64,000 nt of DNA from assembly GCF_963576615.1 (NCBI RefSeq), contig NC_088711.1, positions 7,868,869 through 7,932,868 of the forward strand, given 5' to 3'. The notes under the pieces are model-generated. The model did no database searches and was not told the origin of the DNA. It saw only the letters and a program-made list of their open reading frames with translations. Below are positions 38,501 to 51,100 of the stretch, in pieces. The translations under genes were made by a program, and so were the position numbers. Source of the stretch: Watersipora subatra (Eukaryota; Bryozoa; Gymnolaemata; Cheilostomatida; Watersiporidae). Positions within the stretch are counted from its first letter, which is position 1, and each line of letters opens with the position of its first letter.

Positions 38501-39096
38501 TTTTATCTCTATCTGGTATTCACCTGGTAAGCAGTCAATACCATCAAACACATCCTTATAACTTTCCACATTGTCATCCAGATCAGCATTGCAGACAAGA
38601 TTTACTCATTAATCGTTGACAGAGATCAGTCCCAACTTTAGGGAGGCATCAAGTGACAATAGACTGTGATTTCTAGTTTTGTGGACCGAAAAGTATAGCG
38701 TCTTCTCTGCTACTTCCACGTTGAGTCATCCAAGGGCTCTTGTTGTTGTTCCATCAAATTGACGAAGTTTTACCTGGGTTTTATCCAATCTAGGCTTTCC
38801 AAGATCAACATAATCAGCATAATTGAGAATATTACAAGAAGCTCCAGTATCTACTTGAAACATAGGGAGTTTGTGGCTGTCACCAACCTGTGCTCTAATT
38901 GCAATTAGCAGTTTCCTGTTCTTCCTGACAACTTGAATACACAGTAAGTAGTCATCTGAGTCATCTATATCATCTTCAACAACATTCGCTTGTCATTTTG
39001 ACCTGCATTGAGGCTTCCAGTGGTTGTATTTTTTACATGTGTGACACTGCTGACCGAAAGCTAGACATTTCCGAGGCGGATGTGATTGTCCGCACT

Positions 39097-40172
39097 TAGT
39101 GCTGGGCACAAGTAAGAAAACTCGTTGGACTCGCGGGTTTATCTTCTCTCGAGTCTTGGGTAATAGAGATTTTGAGTATTTTGATCTTGCGGGTTCCGGT
39201 TTTGATTTGCGAGTTCGGGTTTTGTTACTTAGATCCATCGAGTAGAGTGGACCAAAACTCAGTCTATTGTGCCCTGCGCTCTAAACAGTGTTTACTAACC
39301 CGCCTGTTAACACTTTGAACCCTGACCTTTTTTGTCAATGCGCGTCAGTAACCCTGAGCAATCTGTTCAACGTTCTGAAGTTTTTAAACTTTTATTATAT
39401 ATATCTGAGCGTGCTCATAATACAATGATATTTGGTGAAATACTAGTAAAAATGTCGGGCAACCCAGAGCCAACGTCATCAAACAGAAAAAAAACAATAC
39501 TTTACCATTATTCGGGCTAAAACTATGAAAGTTTGCATGATTTAAAAAGATCTCATAAAAACGTTTACAATAGCATCATATCCATTCAGCACATGTTTAT
39601 CATTATTTTATGACTCAAAATATACTAAAAAATAGTTAATTAGCACTATAAAGTTCTTTATTTGTATCACAGTCATTCATGACCTACCAACAATTGAGTC
39701 CTGTCAATTTTTTCACGATATCGTTCTAAAAAAATTTGTTATTAAATTAAAGGAAATAGGTAAAAATATTTGAAAACTTACAAGTTGAAGTGAAATTTCT
39801 GATCTAATATCTTGTGCAAAGGTTAATTTGATTGGTTTACACTGTTACTTAGAAACGGCTTTTGTAAACAAAGTCATGTGAATGCCGGAATTTTGGCCGA
39901 TAGAGATTCTGACACACCCTATGCAATGCCTGAAAACTGACACTTGGGGTTCAAACTTCAAAGGGTTAAAGCTGTGAGCACGAATATCGGCCGTTAAAAA
40001 ACAGTAAAAAACAAATAAATTGAATAAAATTATAATTGCATTGTAAAACTTAAAATATGTCTGCTGTTTAAAAATGTTAGACATAAAACCCGTATCAACA
40101 AACCCGATACTCGAAAAACGGAAGAGGATGAGTCTAAACTCGTTGGCCAATAAGTACTCATGCCCAGCATTA
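39097..40172. mobile_element. hAT-like non-autonomous element inserted in the Gypsy gag region
   Basis: The ends TAGTGCTGGGCACAAGTA and, inward from the right, TAATGCTGGGCATGAGTA form terminal repeats. AACTCGTTGG recurs near both ends in opposite orientation. The flanks GTCCGCAC (39088-39095) and GTCTACAG (40173-40180) could be a decayed 8-bp target duplication. Gag-related sequence lies on both sides, so this insertion is younger than the Gypsy element. No transposase recognised. Confidence 0.65.
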
Positions 40173-40947
40173 GTCTACAGTTTCCACAAGCGCTCTTGTT
40201 TGTAGGCTTTATGATTCGAGCGGACCTTTGATCATCTTCATTCTGTTGAGTGGTAGGTGACTTTGCTTGCTTGTGTTGTTTTGTTGAGACAAACTGCACT
40301 GACTCATTGGTCTGGATTTCTGCCATATCGTTCTTTGTTGTCTCAACTATGCGACATTTCTTGATGGCCTGTTCCAGCCCTAAGTCATTATCTCCACCAG
40401 CATCGTCAAATAGCATTCTCTTTGAGTTTGTCATCATTTATACCGAGAGAAAGTGCTTGTAACATGAAATCTTCATACATACCTTCAAGCATGCATTCAC
40501 GAGCTATGTTATGTAGTGCAGTTACATACTCATCTATTTTAGAGTGTTCTGCTTAGTTGATAGTAGCTGGTGTCTCTTCACTATTTTGTTAGTACTACAG
40601 TTACAGAAAGCATCAATTTTCTCTATGACATCTTTCATTTTGTTCTTTGATTTTCCTCCTGTGAAGTTGAATGACTTGAAGATATCATTGCCTCTAGGGC
40701 CAATACATCTGAGCACTACAGCCACCTTGACTTTGTCATCAGCTGTTGACTTCTCTGCCTCTGCTAGAAAGAGCTCAAACTCTTCTTTGAATCTAGTCCA
40801 CTGGTTGGATAGATCAGACCCATCCTGGATCGGTTTTGGAGCAAGAAAGTCTCCACGGATACTCATATTGCATGTATGTTTTTTTTTCTTGTATGTCTTC
40901 ATAGTCAATGTTAATAGCGTTTGGTTCAGTAGTTCACTCGAGGCACA

Positions 40948-41175
40948 TGTTTGTGATACGCTTTCTTGTTAAGGTTTAGTTCGAATGAAGATTAGATTGT
41001 TAGTAGTTTAGTAGCTGTTAGCATTTTAATTTTCTTTTCTACCAAGAAGGTCCACTCACAAGGAACTACAATAATAACCAAAGAAAGTATTACAAACAGA
41101 AAGTATACAACACTGCTGACTAACAAATGAGACTTAAGATGCATCTTATCAACATGCATCTCATCAACACTATGC
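40948..41175 (-). repeat. LTR copy of the Gypsy fossil (element 5' side)
   Basis: Partner of the repeat at 35331. Similarity fades near 41175, so the outer end may be lost. Confidence 0.75.
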
Positions 41176-41749
41176 AACAATCAAAATGTGCCTTGATATT
41201 TTCCTACTGAGGAAAATCTGTCAAACTAGGAAGGCCTTAATAAAAAATCATAAAAATTACCATTTAGTTCAAATGGAATCATAGTAATTTAGCCCTTTGA
41301 ATAGTGGACTATAGCAAAATGGTCATGGTCACACGGAAAGTCGCTATAACTTAAGGGCCATACTACATAAAACATGGTGTAGCCTAGCATTCTGCACATA
41401 AACTTTGTTTTCAAAACATTTTTAATGTCGGCAAAAAGGTATTCAGAAAGGGTCACTTTTACAAGATCCTAATTTATTGCTTTGAAGCCTATTTTATGTG
41501 GGTGTTGTCGCGCACGCATTGTATCATGCAACTGCTTATATGAGTTTAATTATCCTCAGTTTGATGTTCCCTTTTATATTGAAAGTTGGTATTTAGACTT
41601 GTGGCTGTAATAATGGTGAAGGACAATATTAAAAGTGATAAAGAAACATAACATAGCAGTCGATTCTTATTAGTGCCAGTAGTTCAAGTGTCACTTGAGT
41701 TATGCTTTTTGTTATTTATGGGAAAGCAACTGTGAGTCTTTTGTAGATA

Positions 41750-41847
41750 CCGTAAAACCTCTAATTGAACGCCATGGGGCTCTATTTTCAACCCGTCTCT
41801 CGTAGTGGCGGTCAACTAGAGGTGGCGTTCGATTAGAGGTTTTACGG
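41750..41847. mobile_element. 98-bp MITE with intact TA target duplication
   Basis: The ends CCGTAAAACCTCTAATTGAA and the near-exact inverse TTCGATTAGAGGTTTTACGG are flanked by TA at 41748-41749 and 41848-41849. The short centre is AGCC/GGCT-free and unrelated to any gene. Its ends match the 1.42-kb element at 19831. Confidence 0.9.
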
Positions 41848-41849
41848 TA

Positions 41850-43282
41850 ACTATTTTTCAAAATGATTGAGTTCAATTTATGCTCATCCAACTACCCTTT
41901 TGATGCCTCTGCCTATGACATACACTGTTTCACAATACTCTTACGCTATGCAGAACATTGAACATATAGTAATATGTGTTCATAGTAGTATAGTGAACAG
42001 AATTTGTGGCTATAGCTGTTATACATCGCTTCAAGAGACTCTTTTTGACAAACACGACTTTGACAAATTTGATAATCGTGACATGACCAATCTAACCCGA
42101 AACCATTTCACTTAGCCTCTTTCCTTCCTATCTAATTTCTAGCCACCCTTGGTTCAATATTACTGCTATCATCTCGATTACATCTACAATCATGACCAGT
42201 TTTCTTGTTTACAGTACAAAAGTGGTTTATGCTTTACTTATATCTAAGCTAATAAATATAATATTTTAAGAAACAGAAACACAAATAACCTCAATGAGTA
42301 AGAATGGAGGGTGTAAACTCTATTGCAATGTCATCTATTCAATGTACATGTAGCTGTATTGTATGGTATACATGGGAAAGTTGCATATTGGTCACGTAAA
42401 TAGTCACATAGTGAATATTTAGTGTGTCACCGTAAATACCTTGTAATAATACATTCGTGCTATTAGTAGAAATGACTAGGTAGGATAGAATATTTAGTTT
42501 TAAAGTAAATAAGAGCGGTAGAGTCTAGTCACTCGACAGTCATTTTATTATCTTCAACAAAAGTAGATAACTTAGCACCACAAGTCATATTGTATTGACA
42601 TTAGGGATTATAGTATTGGTATACAGTCAACCTCTGACATTCGCTTATAGCCACATTCTTCTGATATTCGCTTTGTAGGTAAAAGCTGTCTAATGTTGGA
42701 ACAAATGTTCTTATAAGCACTGCATTTGCTTTAGTTTATTCTAGACTTGTTTAGGCAAGTATAAGTATTTCAAGTAATTACAAATAAGTAAATATTAAAA
42801 CAAATGTATTATATAATACTATGTATAGAATACTTTAACTGGGTGTTAATAAAAGGAGGTGTATGTTGTTACTTTACAGACAAGTGAAAGCGTGTGTCGG
42901 TTCAACAAGGTATAAGTTCAGTGATATAGTGAGGGTTAAGAATATGCGGTGTAATTTACTCCAATTCCCTCTAGATATGATTTATGTGAAATGAGGTTTT
43001 ACATATTTTTTATTATTTTGAATTTGTTTTTAATTTCAATCAGTTATTTACTTCTTACAATATTGTAACATTTTGATACATTCTGAACATCGTTTGTAAA
43101 AAACGGTGTTCAGAATGTTTTATTTTTTATGTTAATACAATGTTTACTCAAATATTTTTTATGACAAGGTAATCAATCGTAAGTCGCGATTTGACAACTG
43201 ATATTTTTCCATAACGTGACTCAGACTCGCTGTTTATCACTTAATCAATATAATCAATAAGTAATTTTTTAGTTATTTACTG
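41850..43282. other. Intergenic
   Basis: AT-rich and mostly featureless. At 42625 TACAGTCAACCTCTGACATT resembles the start of a pogo-like terminal repeat, without a matching right end that I could find. At 43073-43120 there is an imperfect inverted repeat around ACATTCTGAACA...TGTTCAGAATGT. Confidence 0.35.
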
Positions 43283-44542
43283 TAGAGGTGGAACGAGACA
43301 GGTTTTTTAAGCTCGAGACGAGACTCGAGACACTGTCTTGTAAAAATTCGAGACTCGAGACACGAGACAGTAAAATAATGAGCATTTGGTGATGATTTCA
43401 CTACACAAGTACTAGCTACTTGGTATATATAAAATTAATAAAACTCTTTTTAAATTGAATTTTCACCTGGTGTAAACGATTTAAATACAACATTTTAATA
43501 GTGATATGCATGTAGTTTTTGTAAACAAAAGTGACACAAACAGCTCTAAAATACCGAAGTTATATATTCTAAGAATTTTGAGCTTGATTGATCATAATTA
43601 TTATAAACATATTGCTTTGTACATGTATATTTTTACTATCTATTGAATAGTTCTTACTTTTTAATGTAATGAAACCGATAGCCGTCGCTCTACAAAGAAA
43701 TACCGCAACTAAAAGAACACACGATAACACTTTCATTCTTATCGTTTCATTAATGTTAAGTTTTGTTTGTGTATTAGCTGTAGTATGTGAATTATATTTA
43801 AATTGTACTCATGAAATTATATTAATTACTGTATACATGCACATCACGGGCACTCCGAGCGTTGCGATAGGCGACGGTGAGAAAAAAGAGAGAACTCTTC
43901 TTTTTCTCAAAAAGAAGTTATCTCTTTTTTCTCACCGTCGCCTATCGCAACGCTCGGAGTACCCGTGATGCACATGTATATTCTTACATTGAGCTAACAA
44001 ACGTCATTGTTAACCGAACACGGACTATGGTCGACACGGCCTTTCGTTCGTTTCTCTGTGTCCGGGCAAGTTTTACCCGCGATTGGTAATATATACGTAA
44101 AAGAGGCCCGAATTTTATGATGGGCAGTTGGTGTTTAGACACGATACGATAAAATACAGATATTTTACCAGCAAAAGTCTAATTTATTAAATTGGATTAT
44201 CCGAAGAGTAATTAGATACGACCCGGTATCTGTTTTAAGGACACAGAACCGAACTAAAAAGTAACAGGGCCGTTGTCCGGACTACATGATTAGACTCAGT
44301 GGCCAACATAATCAGTAGCAACGGGTAGTAACGGACCGCGTATAACTTTAAAGGCAGTTGCCCGCAATCCATTACAATATATGGAGTTGTTGCTACCGCA
44401 AGAAGCCATGTTATAACAACCGTGCGCAGGCGCTTTAGTTCTATTTCCTGTCTCGAGTTTGGCAATAGTTAAGTCGAGACGAGACCGATACGAGACGAGA
44501 CAGGTCGATACTCGAGACGTCTCGTGTCTCGTTCCACCTCTA
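43283..44542. mobile_element. hAT non-autonomous transposon, 1260 bp, 8-bp target duplication
   Basis: Ends TAGAGGTGGAACGAGACA and, inward from the right, TAGAGGTGGAACGAGACA. Flanks are ATTTACTG at 43275-43282 and again at 44543-44550, the 8-bp duplication expected of hAT. Subterminal arrays of GAGACGAGACTCGAGAC-like motifs occur at both ends. No transposase domain recognised. A long hairpin lies inside (43832-43980). Confidence 0.92.
43832..43980. repeat. ~149-bp near-perfect hairpin inside the hAT element
   Basis: The left arm begins TATACATG, then CACATCACGGG, CTCCGAGCGTTGCGATAGGC and GACGGTGAGAAAAAAGAGA. The right arm is its reverse complement with only a few differences, and the centre near 43907 has almost no loop. 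Arms are about 70 nt. Confidence 0.9.
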
Positions 44543-44550
44543 ATTTACTG

Positions 44551-45142
44551 TTCAAACAGTTAACCATAAAATTAAGCCAAGCATGAAGTTATATTACATT
44601 TTGCTACTGACAGAACTGTAATGACTTAAAATAGGGAGCAGATATGTTCATAGGGACTGTGATTCATATTTGTTTACAACCTTGAGTCTTACAATAAATC
44701 ACAGGTAAAGGCACTGATAAGTATGTGTGCCCGACTTTACCGTAATTTACATATTTTATCCGTGTCAAGAGCTGTGTTATGTTGGCCCAAGGGCTATTCT
44801 GATGCTTCGCGATATGTGTGTCTATTTCTGTGCAGCGCGGAGTCAGTCATAGCATTTAATTGTTGCAATAATGGGAAAAAAATGTATGCCATGCCTCCCA
44901 TACTTTCTCACAACCAAACATTATAGTCCTCTTTTTTCACATGTATGTTGAAACAACATTTTTGACCTCTCTCTGCTGTTTTCCAGGTCTTCCTGGATAA
45001 ACTCAAATAGCTTCTCATTTCAGTATTCGTGTTAGCCGACAGAATCTCAATCTCTGCTACAGAATAACAACTATAAGTGATCTCTGTTTATACATGTACC
45101 TATTCTACTTGTGATGTCAATTCAGTATACTTCTCTATATAG
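44551..45142. other. Upstream flank or first intron of the C1orf87-like gene
   Basis: The exon at 45143 is entered in phase 2, so at least one more exon lies upstream. TTTTCCAG|G at 44986 and TTTCAG|T at 45023 are acceptor-like, but neither gives a convincing open exon. Confidence 0.3.
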
Positions 45143-48100
45143 AACCCTGAGGGGTAGAACAGTGGCTGGACGATCAAGGATATCTTCACCTTTTAGTGGT
45201 AGATCATCAGATCAGGAGGAAACATGCATTCTAGACAGGAAGTAAGTTGATTGAAACATCTTATAAACACTTTCATCGTTGATAGAGCGGTTTATGTTTA
45301 ATCAGTCGAGGTCTAGCTTTTTATCAAGCTAAACCAAGTTTATTCCGAAATTTGTTTTACTGATAGTATAAAATGTAAGCTTTTGTTTGAGTTTGTCATT
45401 AACTTTAAAGTTTGTTATAGAATGTTTTATTTTATAGTGGGATCGACCAAACAGTGTCACGTTAATATAGATATTAAAAGATTTATATGGTATATAAGAT
45501 ACTTGTGTTGTTAGTGACATCATAAACCAATCAGCTTGCTGTCAAAGTAGTGACAGATATTGCCAAGCTTCATAGCGTATTCTGTTTCTATCAGTTAATA
45601 CTTGCATGCCATATCAGTAGAGCTGAGATATCCACATATGTGTACCTTACTCAAATAATTGTCTAGAAGTGAGCAGCTCCAATTTTGCGCGTAGCTTCCA
45701 GGAGGTCGAATTCATTGTCGGAGATCCTAAAAGGATGACAAAGCCATTGGAGGTAGACTAAAAGATTTATTGTTTGCCCGTTATTGTCTGCTATTGTAGC
45801 CGGGATTATCTCTACAAATGCCTAGTAACCACTCTTGTTACATACAAACAGCGACTTGAAGTGGCGAGTCGGTGCGTTATAGTTGAGCTGATAAGGAATA
45901 TTCGTGTTCATTTGTTAGATTCTTAGTGGTAAGATGGAGTCTGCTGCGCCGTATGACACATCATTCACCCCCGAGTACCGACTCAAGATTATTGGTGGCA
46001 AACAGACCTATGTTCCGGACTATTCTCAAAGGTTAGTAAAGATGAGCGAGTTACATGTATTATATCTTTGTCATGGTTGTCATATAATGGGTACAGAGAT
46101 ATTTATTATACATGTGAAAGGTGAATGGCATCATACTTTATTCCGATCTGACATGAAACCGATTATCCGCATGTCTACTTGTGTCACTTTGACATCGCAA
46201 TGAAGTAAATAGATGAACTTGCTGGTTACAGGCCTATTGATCGTAGACCTGAGGCTCCTGGTCCCCCGTCCCTTCCATCATCAGGAGGAGTGAGTAGTGA
46301 AGTCTTTTGCTATGTTATCTTTTATAGTGTTAATATTTTGTCTCAGAAACGTTATACTGCTCATAGCATGTTGTTATGTTTCTGGATGTCATTCTTCAGA
46401 CTAATTGGAAGTATTTCACTCTTGGAGTTCATTTTCATCATTTATATATTTCTAGTTTAACTAATGATGAATTTAAGTGTAAATTGAAAAAAATTGAAGT
46501 GCTATTGCAGAGCAACAGGTTAATTAGGGCTGATATTTCAGAGTAACAGATCAAGCTCGGAGAAGAGAAATACTTGGACTAGTCACTCTGTCCTCCCTCC
46601 CATTCTGTCTCCTCGGAACAGCGATCTATCCCAGCGTACCGACTTACCGGTGTCAACTCCTCTGCCCACCCAGCCCCTCGTGCTGAGCAAAGTCGATGAG
46701 ATAGAGCTGATGAGAAGCGTCGGCTCTGTCTTAAACAGTTCTCATAGCATGGATATACTTAAGCAGATATACAATGATCTCTCTTCAGCTCATGATCCAG
46801 AGCTCACTGGCTGGGCTAAGTACTCAGATATAGCTTCCGTTCTTCAGACACACCAGGTAGGGAGGTGAAGGTTTATATCCTTTTTTGGCGAGTTTCATCT
46901 TGATTTTGCGTGAGATCTCTTTAGTCCATTATATTGTCTGTTCTACCTGAAGAGTGAACACGGTTATCAGGAATTTAAAACACTGATTTGAGAGACGATC
47001 ACAATAGCTAATTTGTGGTCTCATTGTTTGTTTATGTTTCATTCAGACTAGTGCAGCTGTTTATTCCTAACTTTGGAAAGAGTTGCCTAAATTTCCATCA
47101 TATGTAGTTGCATAGTGTCGGTGTCAATGTTAGGGTGGACAGGCTTCAATTCAGCTCATGAGATTCAAAAAACATTGCATAGGTATTCTAACCCATGTGT
47201 ATGTACTGCATTGCAAATTATGTACATTTCTAGCTTTGTGGCTCCTCAGTGTCAACACTCGGTCCACTCTATACACATTAGGCAGCGCATTGTATTTATT
47301 GTTTTAGTAGCGGCTAATGACTTGACTATAATATAGAATTTATTATTATTCCTTACATCGAGAAACAGTGTGCTTTGTAATGCATTCTTTAAGTGCTATT
47401 ACATGTAAATGTTCTGTGTGTACTAATAGTAGAGGACTGTTATTAGGTGAATCTTTCTAAGGATGACCTGCGGACCGCCTCCTGTATGTTTGTTACGGTG
47501 GAGAGACCGGGCTATGTTAACTATGAGCGACTTCTCTCCCTGCTCGCTTCAGCCATAAAACTCAAGTGAGTATCAGATGGCACTCGCTGTAGTCCTTCAG
47601 TCGACTCCGTCAGTTGCTGGAATAACAAAGTTTGTAATTTGAGGCCAAGCTTTATTATTGCTGCCTAATAGAACTGGGATTGATGCTGTTCATATGCTAT
47701 TATAGTCATGAACTTAAAATGAGGTACCGTACCTTTCGGACTATTAGCCGCTACTTTTTTCTGATGATTTGAGCCATGCGGCTTATATAAGGGTGCGGCT
47801 ATTCTGTGGCTTGTTCTTTCATTGCTAGGGCGCATTAACCAGAAGCTCCGGTTAGTGCGCCTTTAGCGGTGAAAGAAAATACGAAACAATGCCTAACAGT
47901 ACTGTTCTGTTAGGCACTAGGTTAAAAAGCGTCGGTTAATACGAAACAGTGCCGTTAGGCAATGTTCCGTTTTAAACAGGAAAGTTGCCGCCGTGTTAAA
48001 AAGCACCGTCCTGAGTTCTGCGGCCTATACAAAGGTGCGGCTTATGTATTGGTTTATTATCGTTTTTTGAAAAATAAAGCAGATGCGGCTTATATAGGGG

Positions 48101-51100
48101 TGCGGTTTATAGTCCAAAAAGTACGGTACATACATTTAAGGGTTGTTTTAGTTGCTGTGTCACGGGATACTGTTAGTTATTGCGTAAATAGCATTTGATT
48201 CCCTTTGCATATGAACTACTGCCACTGTTTGCTCCCTGGTTGTAGCAATTCAAGGAAGGACCCCCAGTACTTTGCTCAGACCAGTGAGAAACAAAACTCC
48301 AATCTGGACTTCCTTTCCATCAACACACGGTAAGTCTGCACTGGTTTACTGTTAGCTCATATACAGTTTAAACTCACAACACTTCCGTTTAGGCAATGTT
48401 ATCGCTGCCTGGAAGGCAGCCGGCAGTGCTTACTGCTGTAGTGTCGGTTGGCTATAAGCAAAGGTTCCCTCATTTCGAAGACACATTTTGCTCATACCTC
48501 TGTATTTGGTGAAATATTTTCTGTTATTTTGGTATGTAAAGCGATATTGCATGCAATAAAAAGCACACAATACACTTGCTGCCAGTTTCTTGCTGCCAGT
48601 CTTGTTTAATCCTGTTTCTTTATCGAAAGAGTGACTCGTGTCATCAGGTCATTGTGCGCATTATTCTAATGAAACACAAGCTGTACAGTGCAATGATATG
48701 CATCTTCGCAATCAGCGCTTCACCTTCGCTGCCGGCTATTGACCTTGAAGCTGTCTATATAGTCTAAAGGCATTCAAATAGACTAGCAAATGATTTTTTA
48801 CACAAACCCAATCTAATGCTACTATGATAATATTGATTGCTATTGTTGCCTTGTCTCAAGTGTGGTATTTCTTCTCTGGTGATAGCTCGAGTGGTTGCTA
48901 TGCTTGTATTGATAATCAGGCACCTGCTGCCTCTGTCACATTCAATTTATTCATGGCTCAAATAGCTGAGCTCGTTTACATACACAATCATCAAGTTAAA
49001 TGATGAAAGACCTACAAAATTGACACTTGCTAGCTGAATGACTGATTGAGAGTTTCCTAGGAGCTCTGCCCAATTCGCACTCTGCAATTACGTCCTATTG
49101 TAGAAGCGTAGGCTATTTGGCTATATACCTCGATACGGTAGTATAGCTAGATAGCCTATGCTACTATGTGCAGTAGTATATGGCCTCATTTTTGTGTAAC
49201 CTAGAAGGGTACACATGACAAAATATCGAAGAATATTTATCATGGAATACGATATGGGGTTAACTTTCATTCAGTTCCATGCGTAGCCATAGACTTGAAG
49301 TTATCACATACATGTGACTTTCCCATTCTGCGACTGACATGATTGTTACTTTATCGACGGTCTGTGGTTGAATCCTATAAAACATTTAACATACACAGAG
49401 CATTAGGTTATTGTAGCCTCCAAACATTACACTATTTATAACAAGCAGATATACATGAAAAATGCAACTTGAATTTCTACTTTTTATTCTAGTAATTTTC
49501 AAACAAATACGATAAACAAATTTTTGCAAAAGTGCAGGCTAAAAAAATCAGATTTTTTCTCAAAAAGTGGCTTTTTTGCCATTTATTAGTCAAAATATGA
49601 CATTTATGCTACTTTTTTGATAAAAAAATTCTGAAAATTTTCCAAAAATTCTAAAATCCTAATTTTTTGGGTATTTTGTTTAGCTGAAATACTGGGACCG
49701 ATTTCTATAAGGAAATGCATTAGTTAGGAAATTGATATCAATTAGAAGTAAATATTTTACCAGGAGTTGTTCAAATTACCGTAGTAGGACACAATTTTAA
49801 AAGTAATTACAATATTCTTAATTTTTTGGAAAATGCATGTTAATAATTCGTATTTTAATATACTTATAGAAAGAAAAGTGTGTGGATAGTGTATGAGCCA
49901 GCATTGCATGAACATAATTAGGTGTGATCAAAAAACTCTTAAACTGAATTCTTGTACAGTGAATATACATGTATGTACAATTATATTTTTCGCCTTTTCT
50001 CAGCAGCTCGTAGTATCACAAAATTATTTGGTATCGTTTTCATTCACGAAACTCCTTCTTTGGTTCTAACACCCCTTATGAGCAGTGGCCCCAAATCATT
50101 TTGAACTAAAAACTGTTTTTTGCTCTGTAACAAATTAAACAGAATACAATGGACATGTGTAAGAACACTTGTTTCAACATGCGATGGCTTTAATAAAGAA
50201 AATGAATCTTGGAACGATAGCCTTGTATGTCAGTATTTAGTTATATCTGTGTATGGCTTTATATTTATTTATAAGTGTATACTTATTTATAGATGTATAC
50301 TTATGCAGGGTTGTATACCTGTGGATAGCTGTATGTTTGCATATTTCTGCATATTTACAGGTATAAGTACACCAATATATGGCTGTATTCCTATGTATAA
50401 CTGTATACCTATGTATGGTTGTATACCTTTGCATGGTTGTATACGTATGTATAACTGTATAGCTGTGTATAGCTGTTTGCCTGTGTATAGCTGTGTATAG
50501 CTATTTGCCTGTGTATAGCTATTTGCCTATGTTTGTTTGTATCCAACAGTATACATGTGTACGACTCTGATCAGTCTTACTAACTGGTTGATCACAGTTT
50601 CTACCTTATGTGTTGCATGCAATTTACCTTATGGATAGCTGAGCAGTATCTAGTTGAATGATCTGTAGGTTGGGCCCTTGTTGGTCTAGATAGAGTCTAG
50701 TATGCTGCCTTGATCTATGAATCTGAGTCTATGTAGTATAACTCATTAACACGTCTCAACTACTGCAACAGGGCTCCGAGGCCATCAGATGAAGTCGCAG
50801 GAGCGCAAGGGAAGCTTATTCGATTGGTTACTGATCAGCTCTCACTTGGAGAGTTTCCATTGGATATAGAGAAACTACGGAATCAGTTTAGCATGGCTGA
50901 CAGACTACACAGAGACTCCCTCTCTCACGGCGAGGTATGCCTTTCTCTAACACTCTGTGCCTCAGGCTACACAGACTCCCTCCCTCACGGCGACGTATGC
51001 CTTGTTTCCTAACGCCCTGTGCCCCAGGCTACACAGACTCCCTCTCTCATGGCAAGGTATGCCTTGTTCCCTAAGGCTCTGTACCCCAGGCTACACAGAG

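Larger units (their letters stand above)
35331..41175 (-). mobile_element. Ty3/Gypsy LTR retrotransposon, fossil
   Basis: Minus-strand element with direct repeats at about 35331-35560 and 40948-41175 (both begin TGTTTGTGAT), read as decayed LTRs. Parts in element order: gag-like region about 40430-40910; zinc-knuckle region near 39000-39090 and 40150-40200, split by a later DNA transposon; protease-like region near 38800-38900; reverse transcriptase about 37800-38420; RNase H about 37300-37570; integrase zinc-binding and core domains about 36350-37050. It is broken, with at least half a dozen coding interruptions, and the LTR copies differ at many positions. I take it as old and inactive. No target-site duplication was found. 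Confidence 0.88.

Noticed and set aside
40544-40972. 142-codon plus-strand open frame
   Set aside because: Antisense shadow of the fossil gag region.
50120-50500. Cys/Tyr/Ile-rich open frame of 126 codons
   Set aside because: Covers the degenerate TGTATA repeat; flanking exons splice in phase across it.
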